Of a DNA stretch of 64,000 nt, positions 9,021-17,798 are shown piece by piece. Each line of letters opens with the position of its first letter. Within the stretch, counting starts at the first letter, position 1. The position numbers and the translations under genes were made by a program. The notes below the pieces were generated by a model. That model had not been told where the DNA came from and made no database searches. It saw nothing but the letters and a program-made list of their open reading frames with translations. The stretch comes from Nonomuraea thailandensis (GTDB lineage Bacteria > Actinomycetota > Actinomycetes > Streptosporangiales > Streptosporangiaceae): positions 1,364,001 through 1,428,000 of the forward strand of contig NZ_JAMZEB010000002.1 of NCBI RefSeq assembly GCF_024172165.1. Reading direction: 5' to 3'.

Positions 9021-11572
9021 TGAAGGTCCCTCTTTCCTGGCTGCGGGAGTACGTCGATCTCCCGGCGGTCACCGCGCACGAGGTGGCCGACAGGCTGACC
9101 GCGGCCGGGCTCAAGCTCGAGTCGATCACCTCGCACGGCTACGACGTCAAGAACGTCGTGGTCGGCGAGGTGCTGGAGATCGAGGAGCTCGCCGGTTTCA
9201 AGAAGCCGATCAGGCACTGCAAGGTCGAGGTGGGCGAGGCGACGCCGCGCGAGATCGTCTGCGGCGCGACGAACTTCGCCGCCGGCGACCGCGTGCCCGT
9301 CGTGCTGCCCGGCGGCGTGCTGCCCGGCGGGTTCGAGGTCGGGGCGCGCAAGACGTACGGGCGCATGTCCGAGGGCATGATCTGCTCCGAGCGCGAGCTC
9401 GGCCTGGGCGACGACCACAACGGCATCATGGTGCTGCCCGCCGGCACGCCGATCGGCACCGACGTGGTCGAGCTGCTCGGGCTGCGCGACGACGTCATCG
9501 AGCTGGAGATCACGCCCGACATCGGCTACGCCCTGTCGATCCGCGGCGTGGCCCGCGAGGCGGCGACCGCGTTCGGGGTGGACTTCCGCGACCCCGCCGA
9601 CGTGGAGCTGCCCGCCGAGAGCGCTTCCGCCTGGCCGGCCTCGATCGCCGACCCGACGGCGTGCGACCGGTTCGTGCTGCGCGAGGTGAGCGGCTTCGAC
9701 CCGGATGCCCAGAGCCCGCTGTGGATGCGCGTACGCCTCACGCGGGCCGGCATGCGTCCCGTGTCGCTGGCCGTCGACATCACCAACTACCTCATGCTGG
9801 AGCTGGGGCAGCCGCTGCACGCGTTCGACCGGGCCAAGCTGCGCGGCGAGATCGTCGTGCGCCGGGCCGTGGCCGGCGAGCGGCTGGAGACGCTCGACCA
9901 CGTGGTGCGCGAGCTCGACCCCGACGACATCCTCATCACCGACCAGTCGGGGCCGATCTCGATGGCCGGCACGATGGGCGGGCTGGAGACCGAGATCTCC
10001 GGCGTCTCCACCGAGATCGTCATCGAGGCCGCGCACTTCTCCGCGACCGGCATCTCCCGCGAGTCGCGCCGGCACGGGCTCGTGTCCGAGGCCTCCAAGA
10101 GGTTCGAGCGCGGCGTGGACCGCGAGCTGCCGCTCGTCGCCTCGTGGCGGGCCGTGCGGTTGCTGGCCGAGCTGGGCGGCGCCACCGTGCAGCCCGGCGT
10201 CACGCACGCCGAGGTCGAGGTGGAGCCCGCGCGCATCGCGATCCCGTCCGGCTACCCGAGCCGGGTCGCCGGCGTCGAGTACTCCAAGGACACCGTGGTC
10301 GCCCGGCTGGAGCAGGTCGGCTGCGTCGTGGCCGACGGCGACGACCCCGCCGTGCGCAAGGGCGGCGTGGCCCCCACCGGGGTCGTGACCGGCGGCGCGC
10401 TGGCGGCCAAGCTGGCCGTCACCGGCGACGACATGATCACGGTGACGCCGCCGTCCTGGCGGCCCGACCTCACCGACCCCAACGACCTGGCCGAGGAGGT
10501 CATCCGGCTGGAGGGCTACGAGAGCCTCCCGTCGGTGCTGCCCTCCGCCCCGGCGGGCGCCGGCCTCACCGAGGGCCAGCGGCTGCGCAGGCGGGTCGGC
10601 AGGGCGCTGGCCGAGGGCGGCTACGTCGAGGTGCTCAGCTACCCGTTCATCAGCGGCGACGACTTCGACCGGCTGCTGCTGCCCGGCGACGACGCGCGGC
10701 GCACCGCCGCGCGGCTGGCCAACCCGCTGTCCGAGGACGAGCCGCTGATGCGCACCACGCTGCTGCCGGGGCTGCTCAAGACCCTCGTCCGCAACGTCGG
10801 GCGCGGCTTCACCGACGTGGCGCTGTTCGAGACGGGCGCGGTCTACCGGCCCCGCCCGAGTGCGCCCGAGGCGGCGCCCGTGCTCGGCGTCGAGCGGCGG
10901 CCGACCGCCGAGGAGGTCGCCTCCATCGAGGCGGCGCTGCCCGACCAGCCGCTGCGGGTCGCGGTGGTGCTGGCCGGCGAGTTCGAGCGGTCCGGCTGGT
11001 GGGGCGGCGGGCGCGCGGCCTCCTGGGCCGACGCGGTGCAGGCCGCCCGGCTCGTGGCGGCCGAGGCGCGGGTGGAGCTGTCCATCAGCGCCGACCAGCA
11101 CGACCCCTGGCACCCCGGCCGGTGCGCCGCCCTCTACGTGGGCGACACGCTGGTGGGGCATGCCGGTGAGCTGCACCCCCGGGTGATCGAGGCGTACGGG
11201 CTGCCGGCTCGTACGGCGGCGATGGAGCTGGAGCTGTCGCGGCTGGAGGCCGTCATGCCGGGGCCGGTGCAGACGCCCCCGGTGTCCGCCTATCCGGTGG
11301 CCACGCAGGACGTCGCGCTGATCGTGCCCGACTTCACGCCGGTCGCCGACGTGGAGGCGGCGCTGCGCGACGGGGCCGGGGAGCTGCTGGAGTCGATCCG
11401 GCTGTTCGATGTGTACGCCGGGGAGCAGGTGGGCGAGGGGAACAAGTCGCTCGCCTACTCGATGCGCTTCCGGGCCGCCGATCGGACGTTGACCGTCGAG
11501 GAGACGACGGCGGCGCGGGATGCGGCTGTGGCCATGGCGGCGGATCGCGTGGGGGCGCAGCTGCGCGGGTGA
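9020..11572 (+). CDS. pheT: Phenylalanyl-tRNA synthetase beta subunit
   Basis: An 850-residue beta subunit that recognises tRNA-Phe and edits mischarged Tyr. Domains in order: N-terminal part with the OB-fold tRNA-binding domain (about 40-155), the B3/B4 editing domain, B5, a catalytic-like domain, and the C-terminal FDX-ACB anticodon-binding domain (from about 755, [15 protein letters not shown]). The start [14 protein letters not shown] is typical. ATG 9020 overlaps the pheS stop by one base, so the pair is translationally coupled. Confidence 0.96.
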
Positions 11573-11613
11573 GCTTGCTTCCAAGGCCGGTGCGGCGGGT
11601 GCCGCGCCGGCCT

Positions 11614-12228
11614 TCAGCGGGTACCGGGCATATAAAGCGTAGACAGATCGATGTCGATGTCGAACGGGACCGTGCGCTTCAGCCAGTCGTGACAGACTCC
11701 GGCAGGGACGTAGGACTTGGTGGCCGGGTCGAGCTCGTAAACGAAGACGGCGGGCTTCTCGTTGATCTCCTCGATACGCCAGAAATGAGGAATTCCAGCC
11801 TCGGCGTAGAGGGCGGGCTTGCGGAACCTGTCTCGCAGCTCGGACTCGATGGAGACCACCTCTACGACGAGCACGACATCTGCGGCATCGAAGCAGGTCA
11901 CCCCGCTGGTAATGGTCGCGTTCGGGCCGAGGATGATGATGTCAGGCTCCGGGCGCTGCCGCGGACCTAGTTTGATGGTCATCTCCTGAGCCACCGCGTG
12001 TCCGGTCGGCACGAATTCATCCAAGGCGTTGCACAACCGACGAATGACCATCTGATGGAAGTGTCGCTGGGGGCTCACGAAGACCAAGCTTCCATCAATC
12101 AACTCTGTGTGCGCAGGCAAATCCGGAAGGTGATCGAGATCCTCGGCGACGAAGCCCTGCGGTGGTGGAAACACCCAGTCGGGGAGCGAGGGAGGCGTCA
12201 TCGTAACGATCACCGCTTCGGCAGTCAT
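11614..12228 (-). CDS. Uma2-family (DUF820) restriction-fold protein
   Basis: A 204-residue PD-(D/E)XK-fold protein of the Uma2 family. It shows the family blocks ELIDGSLVFVSPQRHFH, RPEPDIIILG and VLVVEVVS, followed by YAEAGIPHFWRIE; the Asp of PEPD and the Glu of VEV are the likely metal ligands. Uma2 proteins are abundant in actinobacteria, filamentous cyanobacteria and Deinococcus; their role is largely unknown. It is convergent with pheT and is a single gene. Confidence 0.85.
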   Translation of the reverse strand: MTAEAVIVTMTPPSLPDWVFPPPQGFVAEDLDHLPDLPAHTELIDGSLVFVSPQRHFHQMVIRRLCNALDEFVPTGHAVAQEMTIKLGPRQRPEPDIIILGPNATITSGVTCFDAADVVLVVEVVSIESELRDRFRKPALYAEAGIPHFWRIEEINEKPAVFVYELDPATKSYVPAGVCHDWLKRTVPFDIDIDLSTLYMPGTR

Positions 12229-12305
12229 GGACCAACGCTACCAATCTATTGTGCTCACGCCTCGTGAACGTCAAGACACAGATCGGAAGTTAAGAAGGTC
12301 GTTCT

Positions 12306-12539
12306 ATGACTCAGTTGCTCGTTTTCGGCGAGAGAGACGACGCCGAGGAAGTCGCCGAGAAGCTCGGGGAGTGGTTTCCCGGGCTGGGCGTGCCGCGGGT
12401 GGTGCGGGAGACGCTGGCCGGGGAGGACGACGCCGAGGACGCGCAGTGGCTGGTCGTGGTCGAAGGGCTGGACGAGGGGGCGCTGGGCCGGGTGGATGAG
12501 CTGGTCGAGCGGTACGACGGGTGGCGCGAGGCGGGCTGA
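12306..12539 (+). CDS. Small acidic hypothetical protein
   Basis: A 77-residue acidic protein beginning MTQLLVFGERDDAEEVAEKL. I do not recognise a family. The alternation of beta-like (QLLVFGE, QWLVVVEGL) and helical segments suggests a small ferredoxin-like fold. ATG 12306 is preceded by AAGAAGG. It lies between the divergent Uma2 gene and the phosphoesterase gene on the same strand, 60 bp upstream of the latter, and could be cotranscribed with it. Confidence 0.65.
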   Translation: MTQLLVFGERDDAEEVAEKLGEWFPGLGVPRVVRETLAGEDDAEDAQWLVVVEGLDEGALGRVDELVERYDGWREAG

Positions 12540-12599
12540 GGGGTTCGCCGGGTAGCGAACACGGGCTCCGGCAGGGCTGGGGCGCGGGAGAGTGGGGGC

Positions 12600-13343
12600 A
12601 TGAGAGTTGCCGTGCTTTCCGACATTCACGGGGTGCTGCCCGCGCTGGAGGCCGTGCTGGCCGAGCCCGACGTGGCCGCGGCCGACTTGATCGTGCTCAC
12701 CGGTGACATGGCCGCGGGGCCGATGCCGGTGGAGACGCTCGACCTGCTGGTCTCGCTGGGGGAGCGGGCCCTGTGGCTGAGCGGGAACGCCGATCGGGAG
12801 CTGGTCGAGGCGGCGGCGGGGAAGGTGAGCCGGCATGCCGTCTCCCAGTGGGCGGCCGGGCGGCTGCGTGCGGACCAGGTGGAGCTGCTGGCCGGGTTGC
12901 CGGCGCGGCAGGTGCTGGAGCTGGGGCGGCTGGGGGAGACCCTGTTCGTGCATGCGACGGCGCGCAGCGACGAGGAGGTGATCCTGGTCGACAGCTCGCT
13001 GGAGCGGTGGGGTGAGGTGCTGGCGGGGGAGCGGGCCGCGACGGTGGTGGTGGGGAACACGCACATGCCGTTCGTACGGCTGGTCGATCGGGTGCGGGTG
13101 GTGAACCCCGGGTCCGTGGGGATGCCGTACGGGACTCCTGGGGCGCACTGGGCGTTGCTCGACGGGGAGAGCGGCGCGGTGACGTTGCGGTGCACGCCGC
13201 TCGACGCCCGGCGGGTGGGGGAGCGGTTGCTGGCGGGGAGCGGGTTCGAGGGGATCGAGGAGTGGGTGGGGGAGTACGTGACCAGCGTGTACTCCGACGC
13301 CGAGGCCTTGCGGGTGCTCGCCAAGGCCGAGGGGAGAGGATGA
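12600..13343 (+). CDS. Calcineurin-like metallophosphoesterase (YfcE/MJ0936 type)
   Basis: A 247-residue metallophosphoesterase with the metal-binding signature D-x-H in VLSDIHG (residues 6-12), GD in LTGDMAAGP, GN in LSGNADREL, a later H in FVHATARSDEE and GNTHMPF. This spacing is typical of single-domain phosphodiesterases related to YfcE. The substrate is unknown. It is convergent with the MFS gene, with 23 bp between stops. Confidence 0.85.
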   Translation: MRVAVLSDIHGVLPALEAVLAEPDVAAADLIVLTGDMAAGPMPVETLDLLVSLGERALWLSGNADRELVEAAAGKVSRHAVSQWAAGRLRADQVELLAGLPARQVLELGRLGETLFVHATARSDEEVILVDSSLERWGEVLAGERAATVVVGNTHMPFVRLVDRVRVVNPGSVGMPYGTPGAHWALLDGESGAVTLRCTPLDARRVGERLLAGSGFEGIEEWVGEYVTSVYSDAEALRVLAKAEGRG

Positions 13344-13366
13344 GCGCGGCGGTGGGCCCCCCGGTG

Positions 13367-14677
13367 TCAGGCGGTGGCCTCCGCGGCTGCCGCCGCCTCC
13401 CTGCGGGCCTTCTCCGCGAGCGCGTGCTCGTCCGTCCTGGCGTCGTAGCGCAGGAACTTCGGCAGCGCGGCGGCCAGGCCCATGACGGCGGCGACGCAGA
13501 GGATGCCGCCGCTGGTGAGGGAGAAGCGGGTGCCGCCGAAGTTGGCCATCAGGCTGGCCCTGGCGTTGCCCAGCATCGGGCCGCTGGCGTAGGAGAGCAG
13601 CTCGATGCCGGCCAGGCGCCCGCGGTACTCCGGCGGGATCGTCTGGTTCCACATCGTCATGCGGAAGATGCCGCTGACCATGTCGGCGGCGCCCGCGAGC
13701 GCGATGCAGACGAAGACCAGCCAGACGTTCGGGGCCAGGCCGGTCAGGGCCACCGCCGCGCCCCAGAGCACGGCTGCGACGATCACGCCGAGCCCCTGGC
13801 GCTGCACGCGTGCCGTCCAGCGGCCGGTGAGCGAGGCGATCAGGGCGCCGACGGCGGCGGCCGAGTAGAGCAGCCCGAGCGCCTGCGGCGCGCGCAGCTC
13901 GTCGGCCAGGAACGGGAACAGCGACGTGGCCATCGCGAACACCATGGCCGCGATGTCCACCAGGTAGGTGCCCATCAGGTCCTTGCGGCTCACCGCGTAC
14001 CGGACGCCCTCGACCAGCGACTGCAGCGACGCGGGAGCGGCGTCCTCGGCGGGCGGGATCGACCTGACGCGCCAGAGCAGGACCAGCGACACCACGAACG
14101 TCAGCGTGTCCACGGCGTACGCGGCGGCCGTGCTCCACGTGACGAGCAGGCCGCCGAGCGCCGGGGCGACGATGGCGCCGAAGTTCCAGCGCAGGCTCGA
14201 CAGCACGGCGGCGGCGGCCTGCTGGTCGTGCTTGACCACCTGCTGGATCACCGCTTCCAGGCTCGGGCGCTGCAGGGAGGCCAGGCCGGTGGAGAGGGCG
14301 CCCACGACGTACAGGACCCAGACCTGCGGGCTGGGCAGGAGCGCGTTGACCAGCAGGGCCGAGCAGGTCACCAGCAGGCCGAGCTCGCTCAGGACGATGA
14401 TTCTGCGGCGGTCGAGCGCGTCGGCGATGGCGCCGCCCCACAGACCGCACACCACCATGGGCACGAACTCCGCCAGGCTCACCAGGCCGACCGCCAGGTA
14501 GGAGTCCGTCAGCTCCTTCATCTGGTACGGCACCGCGACCATCGTGATCATCGTGCCGAACATCGTGATGACGCCGGAGCCGAAGAGCAGCCGGTAGTCG
14601 CGGGAATCGCGCAGCGGGCTCAGGTCCAGCGAAAGGTGACGGAGAAGGCGTTTCACGGCAGGTAGCACGAAGTGCAA
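13367..14677 (-). CDS. MFS transporter (EntS/MFS_3-like exporter)
   Basis: A 436-residue integral membrane protein with about 12 helices. The loop 2-3 signature is GLWGGAIADALDRRRII, and the RDYRLLFGSGVITMFGT start resembles the EntS/MFS_3 efflux group. The first codon in frame is TTG at 14677, with an alternative GTG at 14656; neither has a clear RBS, so the start is uncertain. The C-terminus ends in an Ala/Glu-rich charged tail. Substrate unknown; no regulator adjoins it. Confidence 0.85.
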   Translation of the reverse strand: MHFVLPAVKRLLRHLSLDLSPLRDSRDYRLLFGSGVITMFGTMITMVAVPYQMKELTDSYLAVGLVSLAEFVPMVVCGLWGGAIADALDRRRIIVLSELGLLVTCSALLVNALLPSPQVWVLYVVGALSTGLASLQRPSLEAVIQQVVKHDQQAAAAVLSSLRWNFGAIVAPALGGLLVTWSTAAAYAVDTLTFVVSLVLLWRVRSIPPAEDAAPASLQSLVEGVRYAVSRKDLMGTYLVDIAAMVFAMATSLFPFLADELRAPQALGLLYSAAAVGALIASLTGRWTARVQRQGLGVIVAAVLWGAAVALTGLAPNVWLVFVCIALAGAADMVSGIFRMTMWNQTIPPEYRGRLAGIELLSYASGPMLGNARASLMANFGGTRFSLTSGGILCVAAVMGLAAALPKFLRYDARTDEHALAEKARREAAAAAEATA

Positions 14678-14726
14678 TTGTCGGTCAGCGGCGGAGTGTT
14701 GGGCAAATCGTTTTCGCGGGGCACGG

Positions 14727-14758
14727 CGATGGCCCTCCGGATCTCCGGAGGGCCATCG
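14727..14758 (-). terminator. Perfect 15-bp hairpin after the SnoaL-like gene
   Basis: Arms 14727-14741 and 14744-14758 are exact reverse complements around a 2-base centre. On the minus strand this lies 12 bases past the stop of the SnoaL-like gene and before the MFS gene, so it probably ends that two-gene transcript. Confidence 0.75.
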
Positions 14759-14770
14759 TGAGCAGGGCGT

Positions 14771-15124
14771 TCAGGCGGCGGGGACCTTGTCCAGGAAGCC
14801 GAGGACCTTGCTGATCCTGCCGTCCGCGGCCAGCTCGACCACGTCGAACCCGACCGCGACCGGCTCCCCGCCCGCCGGCCCCAGGTGCCAGGTGAAGCGG
14901 GCGGTGTGGTGGTGGGCGTCGTACAGGTCGCCGGCGGTGAAGACCAGGCCGGGGAACATGCCCTGCGCGCCCTCGATCACCGCGGCGATCCCGGCGTGGC
15001 CGGCGACGTCGGCCAGCGGGTCGGTGTAGGTGGCGTCCTCGGTCCAGAGCTCGGCGACGGCCTTGGCGCGGGCCTCGGGGTCGGTCTCGTTCCAGCAGGC
15101 GGTGTAGCGGTCGACGAGGTTCAT
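14771..15124 (-). CDS. SnoaL/NTF2-like protein
   Basis: A 117-residue protein of the SnoaL-like NTF2 fold: MNLVDRYTACWNETDPEAR is the first helix, then LWTEDATYTDPLADVAGHAGI and a beta-rich remainder with ARFTWHLGP. Such proteins bind or isomerise small molecules, but many are of unknown function. The RBS GGAG precedes the ATG. It is 33 bp downstream of the membrane-protein gene and is probably cotranscribed with it. Confidence 0.82.
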   Translation of the reverse strand: MNLVDRYTACWNETDPEARAKAVAELWTEDATYTDPLADVAGHAGIAAVIEGAQGMFPGLVFTAGDLYDAHHHTARFTWHLGPAGGEPVAVGFDVVELAADGRISKVLGFLDKVPAA

Positions 15125-15157
15125 GGCGATCTCCTTCGGGCGGGTTCGTGCGGGGCG

Positions 15158-15565
15158 TCAGTTCTTGCGGCTCTTGCGCAGGCCGGTGATCTGAAGCTCG
15201 GCGAACCCGGCGACCACCAGGGCCTGGGCGATGGCCCAGATCGCGCCGATCGTGGTGAAGCCTGCCGCGCCGGTGACGACTGCGGCGATGCTGGCCAGGG
15301 TCCAGATGATGTTCAGGGCGATGACGGCCTTGACGCCGGCGGGGCTGATGTCGCGGCGGGTGGCCAGGAAGCCGACGGCGGCGCCGTACACGAGGAGGAA
15401 GACGCCGATGCCGCGCAGGAGGCCGGCGTCCGGGCCGAGCAGGGTGCCGACCGGGCCGGCGAAGGCGAGGTAGGCCAGGCCGTTGCCGCCCGTGACGACG
15501 GCGTCGGCGGCCAGCGCCATACGCAGGAACTTCATCCGGTCGGTGGTGACGGTAACGGCGGTCAT
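15158..15565 (-). CDS. Small four-helix integral membrane protein, unknown function
   Basis: A 135-residue hydrophobic protein with about four transmembrane segments (around 14-36, 46-65, 77-96, 102-122) and a basic C-terminal tail LRKSRKN. The frame is open 68 codons further upstream, but ATG 15565 has a clear RBS (GAAGGAG) and gives a sensible membrane protein. I do not recognise a characterised family. It is the first gene of a pair with the SnoaL-like gene. Confidence 0.72.
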   Translation of the reverse strand: MTAVTVTTDRMKFLRMALAADAVVTGGNGLAYLAFAGPVGTLLGPDAGLLRGIGVFLLVYGAAVGFLATRRDISPAGVKAVIALNIIWTLASIAAVVTGAAGFTTIGAIWAIAQALVVAGFAELQITGLRKSRKN

Positions 15566-15597
15566 TTCGGGCTCCTTCGGGAGTGGCCTCGTTCGTT

Positions 15598-15618
15598 CTG
15601 ACACCTGAAAGATGTCAG
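15598..15618 (-). promoter_or_regulatory. Inverted repeat upstream of the membrane-protein gene
   Basis: CTGACA and TGTCAG are perfect inverted 6-mers separated by 9 bases. The position just upstream of the RBS suits an operator, but no cognate regulator is adjacent. Confidence 0.4.
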
Positions 15619-15819
15619 GCCAGGGGTAGGAGCCGCGATTACGCGCCAGGTAATGGGGGGCGGCGATGGCCGCGCCGAGCAGGGGGAACGCAGACTTTGT
15701 GAGGGCCGTCACATGGCCGGGCGGGCGTTCCGGTGGGGCGGGGCCGTGTGGGGGCACGCCGACGATCACCCATCATCGCCCCCGCTGGACGCTCAGTGAC
15801 GACGAGGGCGGCGAGCGCT

Positions 15820-15862
15820 CCTGGGGGATGGCGGGCGCTCGGGCCTCTGGCGATCCCCCAGG
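15820..15862 (-). terminator. Terminator of the acyl-CoA synthetase gene
   Basis: CCTGGGGGAT 15820-15829 and ATCCCCCAGG 15853-15862 form a perfect 10-bp stem with a 23-base loop, located 17 bases past the stop on the minus strand. Confidence 0.6.
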
Positions 15863-15878
15863 GAGACGATCAAGCGTG

Positions 15879-17540
15879 TCAGCTGCCGAGGACCTCCCGG
15901 CGCAGGTGCGTCTTGAGGATCTTGCCGCCGGGGTTGCGGGGCAGCTCGCCCTCCCGGAACCAGACGTGCACCGGGATCTTGAACTTGGCGATCCGCTCGG
16001 CCAGGAAGGTCTGCAGCTCCCCTGCCGTGACCGTCTGGCCGGGGGCCAGCCGGATGACCGCCCCGACCTCCTCGCCCAGTTCGTCGTGCGGCACGCCGAT
16101 GACGGCGGCGTCGTCCACGGCCGGGTGCTCGAACAGGGCCGCCTCGACCTCGGCGCAGTAGACGTTCTCGCCGCCCCTGATCACCATGTCCTTGGCGCGG
16201 TCCACGATGTAGACGAAACCCTCGTCATCGATCTTGGCCAGGTCGCCGGTGTGCAGCCAGCCGGCCACGAACGTCTGCGCGGTCGCCTCAGGCTTGTTCC
16301 AGTAGCCGAGGATGACGTTCGGGCCGCGTACGCACAGCTCGCCCACCTCGCCCGGCGCCAGCTCCTGGCCCATCGGGTCCACCACGCGCACGTCCACCAC
16401 CGGCGACGGCAGGCCGATGCTGTCGGGCTTGGCCTGGTAGTCGGCGCCGCCGTTGCCGATGGCCAGGGCGGAGGTCTCGGTCATGCCGTAACCGTTGGAG
16501 GGGGCGCGGTTGGGCAGGTTGGTGGTGATGCGCTCCAGCAGCTTGGGCGGGGCGGGCGCGCCGCCGTAGCCGAGGGTGGCCAGGGACGACAGGTCGTACT
16601 TGCCGAAGTCGGGGTGGGACATGAGCTGCCAGGCGTTGGTCGGCACGCCGATCATGGCGGTGACCCGCTCCCGCTCGATGAGGCGCAGGGCCTGCTCGGG
16701 GTCCCACTTGTACATCAGCACCAGGCCGCCGCCGCTGAACATCGTGGTGGTCATGGCCGAGAAGCAGCCGGTGACGTGGAAGAGCGGGACGGTCAGCAGC
16801 GTGATCCTGCGGGTGCCGGCCGCCGCGCCGACGTCCTTGCCGGCCATGGCGACGGCGCGCATGAGGCCGTAGGCGACCGTCATGGGGGACTGCCCGATGT
16901 TGCGGTGGCTGCCGAGCGCGCCCTTGGGGCTGCCGGTCGTGCCCGAGGTGTAGAAGATCGTGGCGGGGTCGTCCGAGGCCAGCTCGACGTCGGGGAGCTT
17001 CACGTCGGCCACGACCTCGCCCAGCACCTCGCCGAACGCGCGCGCCCCCGCGGGCACCTCGCCCCTGGTGACGATCATCGGCACGCCCGTCGAGGCCAGC
17101 CGCTCGGCGCGCTCGCCGTCGGCGATCAGCACCTTGGCTCCGGAGTCGCTCACGCCGTAGGCCAGCTCGGCCTCCGTCCACCAGGCGTTCAGCGGTACGG
17201 CGATCGCCCCCGCCGCCAGCGTGGCCGAGAACGCGACCACCCATTCGGGATAGTTGCGCATCGCCACGGCCACCCGGTCGCCCTTGCCCACGCCGTACTC
17301 CTCGACCAGGCGGTTGGCCAGGGTGGCGGCGCGGCGGAAGTGCTCCTCGAAGGTGATGTGCTCGTCCTCGTAGACCAGGAAGACCTTCTCGCCGTGGAAC
17401 CTGCTCATCTCCAGCAGGGCACGGAAGTGGGCGGGAGCGTGCTTCCACGTGCGTACGCCGTTGTCGCCGATCTCCTCGATCTCGAAAAGCTGGCCGGGGG
17501 CGGTGAGCTGGGCCTGGACCTGGGCGTGCGAAAGAGACAT
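15879..17540 (-). CDS. Acyl-CoA synthetase (class I adenylate-forming, FadD-like)
   Basis: A 553-residue AMP-dependent ligase that would activate a carboxylic acid to its acyl-CoA. Core motifs: P-loop-like YTSGTTGSPKGALG (A3), GYGMTETSA (A5), GWLHTGDLAKIDDEGFVYI (A7), DRAKDMVIRGGENVYC (A8) and the catalytic Lys region GGKILKTHLR (A10). Fatty acid is the likely substrate, but the chain length cannot be read. It is monocistronic and sits behind a TetR-type palindrome at 17585-17600. Confidence 0.9.
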   Translation of the reverse strand: MSLSHAQVQAQLTAPGQLFEIEEIGDNGVRTWKHAPAHFRALLEMSRFHGEKVFLVYEDEHITFEEHFRRAATLANRLVEEYGVGKGDRVAVAMRNYPEWVVAFSATLAAGAIAVPLNAWWTEAELAYGVSDSGAKVLIADGERAERLASTGVPMIVTRGEVPAGARAFGEVLGEVVADVKLPDVELASDDPATIFYTSGTTGSPKGALGSHRNIGQSPMTVAYGLMRAVAMAGKDVGAAAGTRRITLLTVPLFHVTGCFSAMTTTMFSGGGLVLMYKWDPEQALRLIERERVTAMIGVPTNAWQLMSHPDFGKYDLSSLATLGYGGAPAPPKLLERITTNLPNRAPSNGYGMTETSALAIGNGGADYQAKPDSIGLPSPVVDVRVVDPMGQELAPGEVGELCVRGPNVILGYWNKPEATAQTFVAGWLHTGDLAKIDDEGFVYIVDRAKDMVIRGGENVYCAEVEAALFEHPAVDDAAVIGVPHDELGEEVGAVIRLAPGQTVTAGELQTFLAERIAKFKIPVHVWFREGELPRNPGGKILKTHLRREVLGS

Positions 17541-17584
17541 ACGCAGAACTCCCGCAATGGACGATTATTCCGGAGATTTCACAG

Positions 17585-17600
17585 TACCGACCGGTAGGTA
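17585..17600 (-). promoter_or_regulatory. TetR-type palindrome before the acyl-CoA synthetase gene
   Basis: The 16-bp sequence TACCGACCGGTAGGTA fits the palindrome TACCnACCGGTnGGTA, broken only at the two n positions. It lies 45 bp upstream of the start codon. Such palindromes are common operators for TetR repressors that sense acyl-CoAs; no TetR gene adjoins it here. Confidence 0.6.
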
Positions 17601-17637
17601 CGTAGCGCTAGACGGTCGCACGGGCACCCGCTGGGCG

Positions 17638-17772
17638 TGAAAGTTTCATTGATCTACCGATAGTTTCTGCTCGCCAACTGCTGCTTTGGCGACACTGTGA
17701 GCTTGCCATTGACCGCTCACGCGCATGTCAATACCGTCTGCGATGCGGTCTGAACCAGGCCGAAACTTTCGG
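17638..17772 (+). promoter_or_regulatory. Xylanase promoter with two GAAA(C/G)TTTC operator boxes
   Basis: TTGACC at 17709-17714 and TACCGT at 17732-17737, 17 bp apart, make a plausible promoter. A 13-bp perfect palindrome CCGAAACTTTCGG lies just downstream at 17760-17772, and a second box, TGAAAGTTTCA, lies upstream at 17638-17648. GAAA(C/G)TTTC inverted repeats are known negative elements before actinomycete xylanase genes, bound by LacI-type repressors (XlnR/BxlR). Confidence 0.75.
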
Positions 17773-17798
17773 AACCGAGTGCCTGCCTCCGGAGGTAG

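Larger units (their letters stand above)
15566..15878. other. Gene-free region between two minus-strand genes
   Basis: These 313 bases contain no supportable gene. They hold the terminator of the acyl-CoA synthetase gene (15820-15862) and an inverted repeat, CTGACA 15598-15603 with TGTCAG 15613-15618 (9-base spacer). The repeat lies 33 bases upstream of the membrane-protein start and is a candidate operator. I see nothing else in it. Confidence 0.6.
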
